NCBI GenBank assembly: GCA_947072565.1
Contig: CAMTIM010000022.1
Coordinates: 62,001-126,000 of the forward strand
DNA length: 64,000 bases
From: an uncultured Peptostreptococcaceae bacterium
Lineage (GTDB): Bacteria > Bacillota > Clostridia > Peptostreptococcales > Peptostreptococcaceae
Direction of reading: 5' to 3'
In this document: positions 1 to 9,400 of the stretch, piece by piece
Position numbering within the stretch: position 1 is the first letter of the stretch
Layout of the letters: each line of letters opens with the position of its first letter
Notes under the pieces: model-generated
What the model was told of the DNA's origin: nothing
Databases searched by the model: none
The model's input: only the letters and a program-made list of their open reading frames with translations
Position numbers and translations under genes: made by a program

Positions 1-528
1 GGGATAGAAAAATCCCGAATAGAATAAGAAACTCTCTAAAAATACACTAACAACCATTGATAAATACAAATTTTCTTCATCTTCAGTGTTTTCATAATGC
101 TTTAATATTAGATCAGCTTTTCTTTGCAATGTAGGTTCTGTTTCAATCCACTTAAATAATTCATCTATTTCATTGTTTGAAAGCAATGTCATAAATATAG
201 ATGAATAACTTTTAGCATGTATTTCTTCCATAGTTCCCATAAATGATAATACAGCTTTTCTTTGAAGATTGTCTGTTAAACTCATCATAGATGGTATTCC
301 ATTATTTCCTTGCTTTGTATCTAATAATGTTAGCCCTGCCAGTACTTTTTTATATAATTCTTTTTCTTTACTGCTTAGTTCATTCCATACTTTAATATCC
401 TTAGAAACAGATATCTCCTCAGGTAACCAAAACTGCTTTACATTTTGTTCCCAAAAAGCCTGTGTAAAGTTATCATCTTCTTTATTCCAGTTAACAGCTT
501 TATGTATTTTATTTAATACAAATGTCAT
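1..528 (-). CDS. nrdF: Class Ib ribonucleotide reductase radical subunit NrdF (3' end outside window)
   Basis: The beta subunit of the aerobic ribonucleotide reductase houses the metal-tyrosyl radical cofactor and works with NrdE to make dNTPs in the cytoplasm. The 176 visible N-terminal residues show the family start (AVNWNKEDDN, FWLPEEI) and the metal-ligand motif EEIHAKSY; the rest lies beyond base 1. The ATG at 526-528 follows a GAGGAGAGA ribosome site, and that site lies between the nrdE stop (541) and this start, so the two genes are translated as an operon. Regulation should come from the NrdR boxes upstream of nrdE. No nrdI is visible on this side of the window; the class Ib call rests on overall similarity and on the length of NrdE. 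Confidence 0.93.
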   Translation of the reverse strand, partial: MTFVLNKIHKAVNWNKEDDNFTQAFWEQNVKQFWLPEEISVSKDIKVWNELSSKEKELYKKVLAGLTLLDTKQGNNGIPSMMSLTDNLQRKAVLSFMGTMEEIHAKSYSSIFMTLLSNNEIDELFKWIETEPTLQRKADLILKHYENTEDEENLYLSMVVSVFLESFLFYSGFFYP

Positions 529-540
529 ATATCTCTCCTC

Positions 541-2640
541 CTATACTGAACACACTAAGCACTCATTATTGTCTCTAGTCATTTTTGTTCTAGTGTAATA
601 TAAACTTTTCAAACCTTTTTTGTACGCATATATATAAAGCCTAGCTATATCTCTAGTAGTTTTTTCATCCGTAACAAATAATGTTGTTGATATCCCTTGG
701 TCTATATGTTGTTGAACAACTGCTACTATATCTATAACCTTCCTCATATCCATTCGGTATGCTGATTGGTAATATAACATGTTTTCATTAGTTAAAAATG
801 GCATTGGATAAATAGTAGTTGAGTCTCCATATGTTCTAACTTCAACAATATCTGTTATTGGCATTATACTTGATGTTGCATTTTGAACATAACTTATACT
901 TTGTGTTGGTGCTATTGCTGTTAAATATGCATTATATATACCATTTTCTTTTACCTCATATAGCAAATTAGACCAATCCTCATTTGTAGGTATATAAATA
1001 CTATCAAACATTTTCTTCACTTTTTCTGATTTTGGCAAATAAGACTCTTTATAATACTTTGAAAGTACACTACTTTCTTTACCTTTAGCGTATTCCGATT
1101 TTTCAAACCCTTCAAAGGTTTTATTTTTTTCTATAGCTATATTCATAGATGATTTAATTGAATAATATCTAATCATAGCAAAAAATACATTACAAAAATC
1201 TATAGCCTCATCTGATGTATATAATATGCCTTCTCTTACTAAGTATCCATGTAAGTTCATTGCTCCTAGACCTATAGCATGTGACTTTTCATTTCCTATT
1301 TTAACTGTTGGAACTTCTTTTATATTAGTTTCATCTGATACAAAAGATAATGCTCTTATAGCTATATCTACTGTATTTTCTATATCTTTATTGTCCATAA
1401 CATTAGCTATATTTAATGACCCTAAGTTACAACTTATATCTTGACCCCAATTATTTATTCCACCATATCCTTCTATTTGGGAAGGTTTTTGATATTGCAA
1501 AATTTCACAGCATAAATTAGACATTTTGATTGTTCCAAAGTCTTTTAATAAATGTTCTCTATTAGCTGTATCTATAAACAAAACATATGGATATCCACTT
1601 TCTTGTTGCATTTGTGCTATATTCGTTAACATTTTTCTTGGGTTTATTTTTTTCTTTTTTATATCGTTATCCAGTACTAGCTTTTCATACCAATCATCCA
1701 TATTTATTTCATCAATATTAACTTTATATTTTTTATATACTGAATTAGGATAAAATGCATATGCTACTTCGTTTTTTTGGGCTATTTCCATAAACTTATC
1801 AGGTATAATAGCACCTAAAGCCAATGTAGCTAGTCTTATTTTATCATCTGCATTTATCTTTTTTGTATCTAAAAAATTCTCAAAGTCAGGATGAAACACT
1901 GATAAATACACAGCTCCAGATCCTTGTCTTGCTCCCATTTGGTTGAAGTAACTAAATGACTGTTCTAGCATTTTTGCTACTCCAATCACTCCACCTGCTG
2001 CTCCCTCTATATCTTTAATAGACTCACCGGTTGCCCTAAGTCTTGATAAGTTAAGTGCTACTCCACCACCTATTTTTGATAAATGATTTGATGAAGATAT
2101 AGCATAGGATATACCTTCTGTACTATCTTCTATTGATAGTAAAAAACAAGATACCATTTCTCCAGCTCTTTTTCTACCTGCATTTAAAAACGTTGGTGTT
2201 GCTGGTTGGAATTCTTGCTTTACTAACTTATCAGCTAATTTAAATGCTAGATTTTCATCTCCATCTCCTAATGCTAATGATACTATTAATGCTTTATCAT
2301 TATAATTTTCTAATATTTCTTTTCCATCATTACTTTTTAGTGCATAATTTTGATAAAATTTATTTGCACTCATATATGATTGAAATTTAAAGTCATAATT
2401 ATTTATATATTGATATAATTTTTTTATAAATTTCATACTATATTTATCTATTACCTCTTTAGAATAATAGTCTTTATCTATTAAATAATATAGCTTTTCT
2501 TCTATACTATTAAATTTTTTCAAGCTAGGCTCTATATATCTTTTTATATAATCATCTAACGCTTCTTTGTCTTTTTCTAATTGATACTTACCTTCTTTAT
2601 CTCTTATGATAACTTGATTATTAAGTTCTATCCAATTCAT
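541..2640 (-). CDS. nrdE: Class Ib ribonucleoside-diphosphate reductase catalytic subunit NrdE
   Basis: The alpha subunit reduces ribonucleoside diphosphates to deoxy forms. Its 699 residues match the usual NrdE length. Visible landmarks are PATPTFLNAG near 146-155, the reducible cysteine in MVSCFLL (about C165), the NLCCE radical/active-site loop, CNLGSLNIAN, and a C-terminal ECLVCSV tail (C694, C697), the redox pair re-reduced by NrdH/thioredoxin. The ATG follows AAAGGTGATAAAAT. There is no N-terminal ATP-cone, as expected for class Ib enzymes. It is first in the nrdE-nrdF operon, and two NrdR boxes lie 43-90 bases upstream of the start. Confidence 0.95.
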   Translation of the reverse strand: MNWIELNNQVIIRDKEGKYQLEKDKEALDDYIKRYIEPSLKKFNSIEEKLYYLIDKDYYSKEVIDKYSMKFIKKLYQYINNYDFKFQSYMSANKFYQNYALKSNDGKEILENYNDKALIVSLALGDGDENLAFKLADKLVKQEFQPATPTFLNAGRKRAGEMVSCFLLSIEDSTEGISYAISSSNHLSKIGGGVALNLSRLRATGESIKDIEGAAGGVIGVAKMLEQSFSYFNQMGARQGSGAVYLSVFHPDFENFLDTKKINADDKIRLATLALGAIIPDKFMEIAQKNEVAYAFYPNSVYKKYKVNIDEINMDDWYEKLVLDNDIKKKKINPRKMLTNIAQMQQESGYPYVLFIDTANREHLLKDFGTIKMSNLCCEILQYQKPSQIEGYGGINNWGQDISCNLGSLNIANVMDNKDIENTVDIAIRALSFVSDETNIKEVPTVKIGNEKSHAIGLGAMNLHGYLVREGILYTSDEAIDFCNVFFAMIRYYSIKSSMNIAIEKNKTFEGFEKSEYAKGKESSVLSKYYKESYLPKSEKVKKMFDSIYIPTNEDWSNLLYEVKENGIYNAYLTAIAPTQSISYVQNATSSIMPITDIVEVRTYGDSTTIYPMPFLTNENMLYYQSAYRMDMRKVIDIVAVVQQHIDQGISTTLFVTDEKTTRDIARLYIYAYKKGLKSLYYTRTKMTRDNNECLVCSV

Positions 2641-2682
2641 ATTTTATCACCTTTATCTAAATATTTTATTCGCTAAACAAAA

Positions 2683-2730
2683 ACACAATATATAGTTATT
2701 ACTTTTTAATAAACATACTATATATTGTAT
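2683..2730 (-). promoter_or_regulatory. Tandem NrdR boxes upstream of nrdEF
   Basis: Two 16-bp sites at 2683-2698 (ACACAATATATAGTTA) and 2715-2730 (ATACTATATATTGTAT) each match the NrdR consensus acaCwAtATaTwGtgt at 14 of 16 positions. They start 32 bp apart, about three helical turns, the spacing known for NrdR boxes. NrdR-(d)ATP binding would repress nrdEF. The nrdR gene itself is not in this window. Confidence 0.85.
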
Positions 2731-2910
2731 ATACACAACTTTTTCATTTTTTAAACTTTTTGTTTAGCTACTATTTTAACATAGGAATTCATAAATCTGG
2801 TGTAATTACTATTTTATTTTTTACAACTTAGATACATTTTAGAAACATTTTGTAATCATTCATTTATTATAATTACATTGTCAAAATCATTCAATACTGG
2901 GGGTTTCAAA

Positions 2911-3797
2911 ATGAGTAAAGCCAAATTAAAATCAAAAAAAAAAGAAAGCTAAGGAAAAAGGCTCTTTTTACATTATTTATAATTTTATTAGTATTTATTG
3001 GGCTTATAAAAATAATTTTTATGAAATTAGTGACTAAAGAACCAACTAAAAATTCACATGTAGAAACACTTTCCTCTGATAAAGAGTATTTACTAAATTC
3101 AACTGATCCTATTCTTAAAGATTTAGTTGAAAAATCATTTAAAAATCCTAAAATAAATACTATTTTTAATAATATAGACTCTTATCCCAAATCTTTATTA
3201 AGATTAGCATCTGAAAATGAAGAAACTATTGACTTTGTTGCTAACTATAAACAACATATAGCATCTAAAAATAATAATTCAATATCAATTGAATCCGATT
3301 ATAAGGCGGGTAAAATACCTTCATTTTTACAATGGGATAAAAGATGGGGATATTCTAAATATGGAGATGATTTTATTGCTCTTACAGGATGTGCTCCTAC
3401 CTCTTTAGCAATGGTTGTAGTTGGACTCACAGGAAATACTAACATTAACCCAAAAATAATTGCTGAGTATGCTTATAAGAATAAGTTTTATGTGGATGGA
3501 GTTGGTTCTAGTTGGGATCTTATATCTAAAGGTTGCAATTATTTTGGTTTAAAAAGTGAAGAAATACCTTTAAACGCATCATCTATTTTATCAACTCTAA
3601 AAAATGGAAATCCTATAATCTTAACTGTTAAACCTGGAACGTTTACTAAAACTGGTCATTTCCTTGTTCTTACAGGAGTAACGTCTGATAATAAAATAAA
3701 AATTAATGATCCTAATAGTAAAGTTAATTCGACAAAATTATGGGATATAGATGTATTTATTAATGAAACTAAGAATTTATGGAAAATAAGTTATTAA
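2911..3797 (+). pseudogene. C39-like cysteine peptidase, frameshifted in a poly(A) tract
   Basis: An ATG at 2911 with a strong GGGGG ribosome site opens a short lysine-rich peptide that stops after 13 codons because the A10 tract at 2934-2943 shifts frame. With one more A the frame runs through a basic stretch, one hydrophobic membrane segment (about 2960-3020), and into a 258-residue frame ending at 3797. That part carries a peptidase_C39_2-type papain fold: IPSFLQWDKRWG, catalytic Cys in TGCAPTSLA (C124 counted from the 3021 ATG), His in TGHFLVLTG (H213) and INDPN. The product would be a membrane-anchored or secreted thiol peptidase. The catalytic part is undamaged, so the lesion may be recent, phase-variable or a homopolymer error. 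Confidence 0.75.
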
Positions 3798-3955
3798 ATA
3801 TTTAATATTGGTATAAATACTATCATCTAATAGTATTATTTATTTGCAAAGTCATCTTATTTTATTTCAGAAAAAAATTATTTATTAACTTTCTTCATAC
3901 AGTTTGTAAATTATATTGAATACTTTTATTATATTTACAAACTATATTTTATATA

Positions 3956-4003
3956 AAAAGGCTACGCTTTTCAGTAACGAAAATCATAGCCTTTTATTTT
4001 TTA
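3956..4003. terminator. Bidirectional intrinsic terminator
   Basis: AAAAGGCTA (3956-3964) pairs with TAGCCTTTT (3987-3995), with an inner TTTTC/GAAAA stem and a T-rich tail. It sits between the converging C39-like gene and the decayed RR::HK gene and could serve both. Confidence 0.7.
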
Positions 4004-4063
4004 TTTAACATTAATTTAAATTAAATTAAATTAAATAAAGCCCTGTATATGCTTATACTACCT

Positions 4064-4901
4064 TTAATTCAGTATAAACTTAACTTGAAACTTAATCCAA
4101 TCTTCCTCAATCTCAACTTCAATATTTCCTCCCATGCCTTCAACTAAAAGCTTTGTAATTGTAAGCCCAAGTCCTGAACTTTGATTATTTCTTGAATCAT
4201 CTTTCATATAAAATCTGTTAAACAAAAGCTTACATTCCTCTTTGTCTAAATCATATACATCATTAGCAAACGATAAGACCACTTCTTTATCTTTTTTATC
4301 CAAAGATAGCTTAAATCTAGTTTTGCTGTACTTAATAGCATTTTGAATTAAATTAATAAATACTCTTTCTATAGCATTTTTATCAAGATTTATATATAGG
4401 GGGTTATTATCCAAATTTATTTCTACATCAATGCCCTTATTTTCAAAGTCATGTGCAGTTAATTCTAAATCTATATTTTCAACTTTTACCTGCCTAGATT
4501 CTTCATCTAAAGTTAATTCTTCAAATTTATAATACTTATTTTTATTTAACTGCATATCAAATTTTCTATATCTTCTTAGTTGAGAATTTACTCTAGCTAT
4601 AATTTCTTCTGATTCAAACGGCTTTGCTATATAGTCATCTGCTCCTAAATTTAGTGCTTTTATTTTATCTTGTAATGAAGTTTTTGCTGAGATGACTATG
4701 ATTGGTATTTCTTTTATTGTCCTAATTTGTTTTATTAAATCAAGTGAAATTATATCAAATTCACATATCTATAATTGTAGTGATGCTTCACTGGCTGAAA
4801 ATGCTTGAGTTATTTGAAATCCTTTATTTTTTAATGTTTTTTGTAATTAAGTTATTTATATCTACATCATCTTCCACTACTAATATATGTTCTTTATACA
4901 T
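4064..4901 (-). pseudogene. Decayed response regulator fused by deletion to a histidine-kinase ATPase end
   Basis: Reading from the ATG at 4899-4901, the sequence starts like a receiver domain (HILVVEDDVDIN), goes out of frame in a poly-A stretch near 4840, meets an in-frame TAG after the SLQL-like segment, lacks the residues that follow the phospho-accepting Asp, then continues with GADDYIAKPFESEEI and the beginning of the winged-helix domain. At ELTAHDF it jumps straight into the dimer/ATPase end of a sensor kinase (LDKNAIERVF, N-box NLIQNAIKYSK, GLGLTITK). Both halves closely resemble the regulator at 59285-59986 and the kinase at 56575-57477. A deletion between an RR gene and its partner HK, plus point lesions, explains it. 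The open 163-codon stretch 4064-4555 is a remnant, not a functional kinase. Confidence 0.85.
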
Positions 4902-4968
4902 AACTACCCCCATCTAAATCTTTCTATAATAATTTCTGCTATGTAAGTGATATTATAAATTATATAAA

Positions 4969-5009
4969 CAAAAAAGATATTATCTTAATCTTATGATAAT
5001 ATCTTTTTT
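4969..5009. terminator. Intrinsic terminator
   Basis: AAAAAAGATATTATC and GATAATATCTTTTTT form a strong hairpin flanked by A and T runs, directly after the 5079-6362 gene on the minus strand. Confidence 0.7.
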
Positions 5010-5078
5010 CCACTTTAATATATGATACAAATATCAATAATAATATACTCAATTTTTTCCATATTTTTTAACTTAAAG

Positions 5079-6362
5079 CTATCTATAGATATTTTGACTA
5101 ATAACAATACTATTTTTTTTAATAAACTCATTCTTTAAATATTCATAGTAAGTTCCAGGAGTTATAACCCCACTTATACTAAGAATATCAATTCCGGAAT
5201 GACCAATTACACTATCTGCTAATAATACACAATTAGTATTTAATCCAAAATATGTTTTAAACTTACCTGATTTAAATTTATAAAATTTAGCTCCAGTAGA
5301 TTTATATAATACACTTGCATAATCATTATACTCATCTAGTCTATCTTTATCTAATACAATAGGAGGTTTCCATTCTATTAAATTATCTTTTATTTCATTT
5401 ATTTTTTTATCTATATTTTTTTTCTGTTCTTCATTTAACTTTAGCCCATAACTAAATAATGTCTTTTTCATACAACCTGTACAGAAATTAATATACTTAT
5501 CTTTCTCACATCTAAATAAAATCCCTCTACCAACTACACCAAATAGTTTATACGATGATTCGTCGTAGTTTCCATAAGATATTATTTCGCCATTATAATA
5601 TAAGTCTACATGTCCAACCATTCCAATACCATTAGGTGTTACATGTATGAATACTTCTAAATCTACATCTTCTTTTGATTTTCTATTTAATTTTTCTGTA
5701 TCCTCACTATTAATTTCAAAATATTCATTTACCTTTTTTAAGACTTTGTGCGGTATAGATGCTGCTAAAAAAACTGGTAAAGTAGCTCTAACTTTTCGTT
5801 TTAAGTTATTCTTTGTTTTATTGGGCATAATTTCTGAAATAAATTGTTTTATAAAATTAGTCCCAAATAAAAGAAAATAAATCGATATAATTATAAGTAT
5901 TTCATTTAAATGCCTTAGTGGCGATAATAATGATGTAGCTCCAAATATAAAATAAACACTACATTCAATTAATACTCCTAATTTCACATTAATGCCATTT
6001 TTAATATAAATATATATGGTAATTAGCTTAACTACTCCATTTAAAATCATATACAGTGCAAATACTATTGGCAATAAAGATAATGAAACGTTCTCTAGGT
6101 AAAACACACAAAAACCTATTACTAAGTTTAATATTATATGCCCTATTGTAGTGTTATTGTTTATATCATCTTTCTTCTTCATAGCTATACTTATAGTCTG
6201 AGATAGTGCATTTATAATAAATGCTATTGCAATAGCTTTCATTACAATATTTAAAAAATCAGATTTTCCATATAGTATAAGTATTCCTACTGTTATTAGT
6301 GAAACCCCTGTGAAAATTTGATTCCCTCTCTTTACATAAGATTCATTTAATTCAATCTTCAT
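5079..6362 (-). CDS. DUF308/HdeD-like membrane protein with a C-terminal papain-like (permuted NlpC/P60-type) domain
   Basis: The 427-residue protein has about six hydrophobic segments in residues 15-185, resembling the DUF308 (HdeD-like) membrane family, then a soluble half. The soluble part contains GHVDLYYNGEIISYGNYD, an FCTGC pair, and a later NTNCVLLADSVIG followed by ITPGTYYEYL. A histidine in GHxxLYY preceding a cysteine in TNCVLLAD by about 120 residues resembles the circularly permuted NlpC/P60 order (YiiX/DUF4105-like), so a membrane-tethered thiol hydrolase or acyltransferase is possible; this is my inference from motif order only. The ATG follows GGGAGAGGCAAT. It is transcribed alone between two terminators. 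I do not recognise a named homologue. Confidence 0.6.
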   Translation of the reverse strand: MKIELNESYVKRGNQIFTGVSLITVGILILYGKSDFLNIVMKAIAIAFIINALSQTISIAMKKKDDINNNTTIGHIILNLVIGFCVFYLENVSLSLLPIVFALYMILNGVVKLITIYIYIKNGINVKLGVLIECSVYFIFGATSLLSPLRHLNEILIIISIYFLLFGTNFIKQFISEIMPNKTKNNLKRKVRATLPVFLAASIPHKVLKKVNEYFEINSEDTEKLNRKSKEDVDLEVFIHVTPNGIGMVGHVDLYYNGEIISYGNYDESSYKLFGVVGRGILFRCEKDKYINFCTGCMKKTLFSYGLKLNEEQKKNIDKKINEIKDNLIEWKPPIVLDKDRLDEYNDYASVLYKSTGAKFYKFKSGKFKTYFGLNTNCVLLADSVIGHSGIDILSISGVITPGTYYEYLKNEFIKKNSIVISQNIYR

Positions 6363-6440
6363 ATTGCCTCTCCCTCATGTAGTTGTTTAGTTTAAAGTAA
6401 GTATTTTTATGTTAACATTATATCATATCCATATAAAATG

Positions 6441-6474
6441 AAAACCACGTTGACTGCTTAGTCAATGTGGTTTT
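6441..6474. terminator. Intrinsic terminator related to the ssrA terminator
   Basis: AAAACCACGTTGACT / AGTCAATGTGGTTTT hairpin immediately after the M60 protease stop. Its stem sequence closely resembles the tmRNA terminator at 63273-63309 (CCATATTGACT / AGTCAATATGG). Confidence 0.75.
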
Positions 6475-6489
6475 CATAGATAATTCTAT

Positions 6490-9400
6490 TTATACTTCTT
6501 TTTGGTTTGCAAAATGAAGTTTTGCATCTGCCCATGTAGCGTGGTCAGAACCTATACCATTTCCAGAATCAGTTACTACAAGTTTTAATTCTTTAGCATC
6601 TTTAAGATTTACTTCTACATACCTTTGAGCATCTTTTGAGTTCATCACTCCACTATCATAAACTTTTTCATTGTCTAAATAAACTTCAAATGTTATTGAA
6701 CCTACAGTTCCAAACATTTGTCTATCTACACCTATATAACTAGTAAAATATCCATAATCATCTTTACTTAAATCATATATTATAGTAGATTTTGAGTGAG
6801 TTCCGATACCCTTTTGGTAAGTAGCTACATCTCCATTTTCATCAGTAAGTCTCAATTCATTTTCACTTATAGATTTATCTTTTTTAACACTTCCCCAGCC
6901 TGCATTTGCTGATTTCCAATCTATATCACTTATATATTTGTAATCATTCATATCTACAACTTTAACTTCTCTTATAGCTTTTTCAGTGTTATTATCACTG
7001 TCTGTTACTGAGTAAGTTATTTTATATTTTCCTGGCTTATTAAAGTCTACGTCTCCTTCAACTTTAACTTTTGAAGTTATATCTCCATCTTCAATATCAG
7101 TTGCTTTATATACTTGGTTAAGATCAACTTCTTCCCCAACTTTAGTACTTACACCAGCTGGTTTAGTTAATGTTGGTTTAGTATTGTTGTTTATAAATTT
7201 AGCATCTGCCCAAACCGTATGATCTCCTGAATTGTTTCCGTTACTATCTGTAACAAGCTTAATTTCTTTGGCATCTCCTAAGTCAATCTTTACAAGTTCA
7301 TTAGGAGTATTTGATCTCATTTCTGAGCTTTCATATACTAATTTATCATCTAGATAAATTTTAAATAATGCAGAAGGTGTGTTACTTGCAGCCATTTCTT
7401 GATCTATACCAATGTATGATTCAAATGTAGAATACCCCTTACCTTCTAAGTTATACACTACACTAGCGTTTGCATGTAAGCCTAATCCTTTCTCATATAT
7501 CTTTACTTCACCCAAGTTTATAAGTTTTATTGGAGTATTACTAGGAGCTTTATCTTTTCTAAGTCCACCCCATCCTGTTTGTGCAGATTTTTCTTTTATA
7601 TCAGATGCATAAGTATAATCACTTACTACCCTTACCGGTAAAGTAGTACTTACTGTTGATCCTTCGTTAACTATTGTATATTTAATTTCATAATTTCCTT
7701 TTTTAGTTATATCTACATTAGAATCTACCTTAACATCTGATGTTATATCTTCACCTTTATAATTTAGAGCCTTTACATATTGTTTAGGATCAAAATTCTG
7801 ATCTAGTTTTAAAATCAATTCATTATCAACTTTTAATTTAGGTGAATATGAAGCTATCTCTACTTCTTTTATTGTATTTAACTTTCTATCATATGCTATT
7901 ATTTTATAGTTTTGATTTTTATCAAAGTTTGAATTTTCATCTACAAAAGAATTTTTATCTGTAAATCCTATTACTTTACCATCCTTAACTATTTCATATC
8001 CAAGTAAATCATCTTTTCCATTATCTGAAATATTAAAGCTTAACTTAACTTTATTCTCTTGATTTGTTACATTTACTTTTGCCCAAACTCCTTCAACAAA
8101 TCCATTACCTTTGTATTTAACTAATCCATCATTTATGTACCATAGTTTTTTATCAGGCTTCTTATATTTGCTTTCCATGTCTTTTTTAACTTCATCAGTT
8201 ACAGGGAAACCATGTCTTGCAAAATATTCACTTAAATCAGCACCTAAAATCTCAGAAGAAAACTCTACTATATATTTAGTTTTGTCCTTTTCTTTATTTT
8301 CTCCATCTGATATATAAATATCTTTATCTCTTTCTCTATACAAACTGTTTAATTCTCCCCAATAATTAGGATGATACAATTCTAACTGCCAAAACGGTCC
8401 TATTCTTTCAAAGTAATCTCCATTTACATATACATTAGAATTTTCGTCCATAACGTTTTTATATATCTTATCATAAGGAACTACATGACCTTCATTTTTA
8501 TTATAAAAATGGTCCATATATAAAGGTAACATGTTATTTGTTGATTCTCCATATAATCTCTTTGATGTATCCATTCTATGTCCTATTTCATGAGTGATAC
8601 CCCAGTTAGAATCCTTATCATCTTCAAATGGAACTAATAAGCTTGTCATAACATCCCCTTGAACACCTGTATGGTCACCTGCTGCATACATATAACCATA
8701 AGGTTGAGCAAGTCTTACATTTTCTCTTATATATTTAGGATCATCATTTAAATTATTTCCATCTAGTCCATAATATCTCATCAATTCTTTCATATATGTA
8801 TTCCATGATTGCACTGTTTTAGTTGGTATTACACCTTTATTAACATATGCTTCATATGCACCCGTAGCCGTTCCAGTAAATACTATATGCTTTGATACAA
8901 ATTCAAAAGTATCTATTATTTTTCTATCTACTACATTAGGATTAGCCTCTTTATCTTCATCTATTGCTTTTTTGTATTCTTTTAGCTCTTTTATAAAATC
9001 TTCATTATTCGTATTTTCTGTTAATAATGGGAATCTATTTGCATTTTCAAATCTTATAATAGGAGTGTTAGGTTGCTCCTCTTTTGTATAAGGATTTACT
9101 ATATAAATAGGTCCACCTTTTGTTACATCATGTTTGTAATTGCTATCTTTAGGTACTTCTGGAACTGTTATTATATTTTTACCTGGGCTTAAACCTACAC
9201 TTCGTCCCCAGTTAGAATAGCTTCCTTCTTGTTGAGAAAACATTAAACTCGGTAATGGACCTTTCTCATCTGCATCCACATAAACTATTACAGTTTCACC
9301 TGGGCGAGCGTATACACCTGTAGGTTGATTATTATTTCCAAATCCAAATTTTAAATTTTCTTTTGCATGTTTTCTCATATCACCATATTGCTCTACAGCT

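Noticed and set aside
269-598. Plus-strand open frame of 109 codons.
   Set aside because: It is the reverse complement of nrdF/nrdE coding sequence, with no ribosome site.
4020-4036. Tandem TTAAA/ATTAAAT run as a possible origin or direct repeat array.
   Set aside because: Only four short AT units next to a terminator; consistent with base composition.
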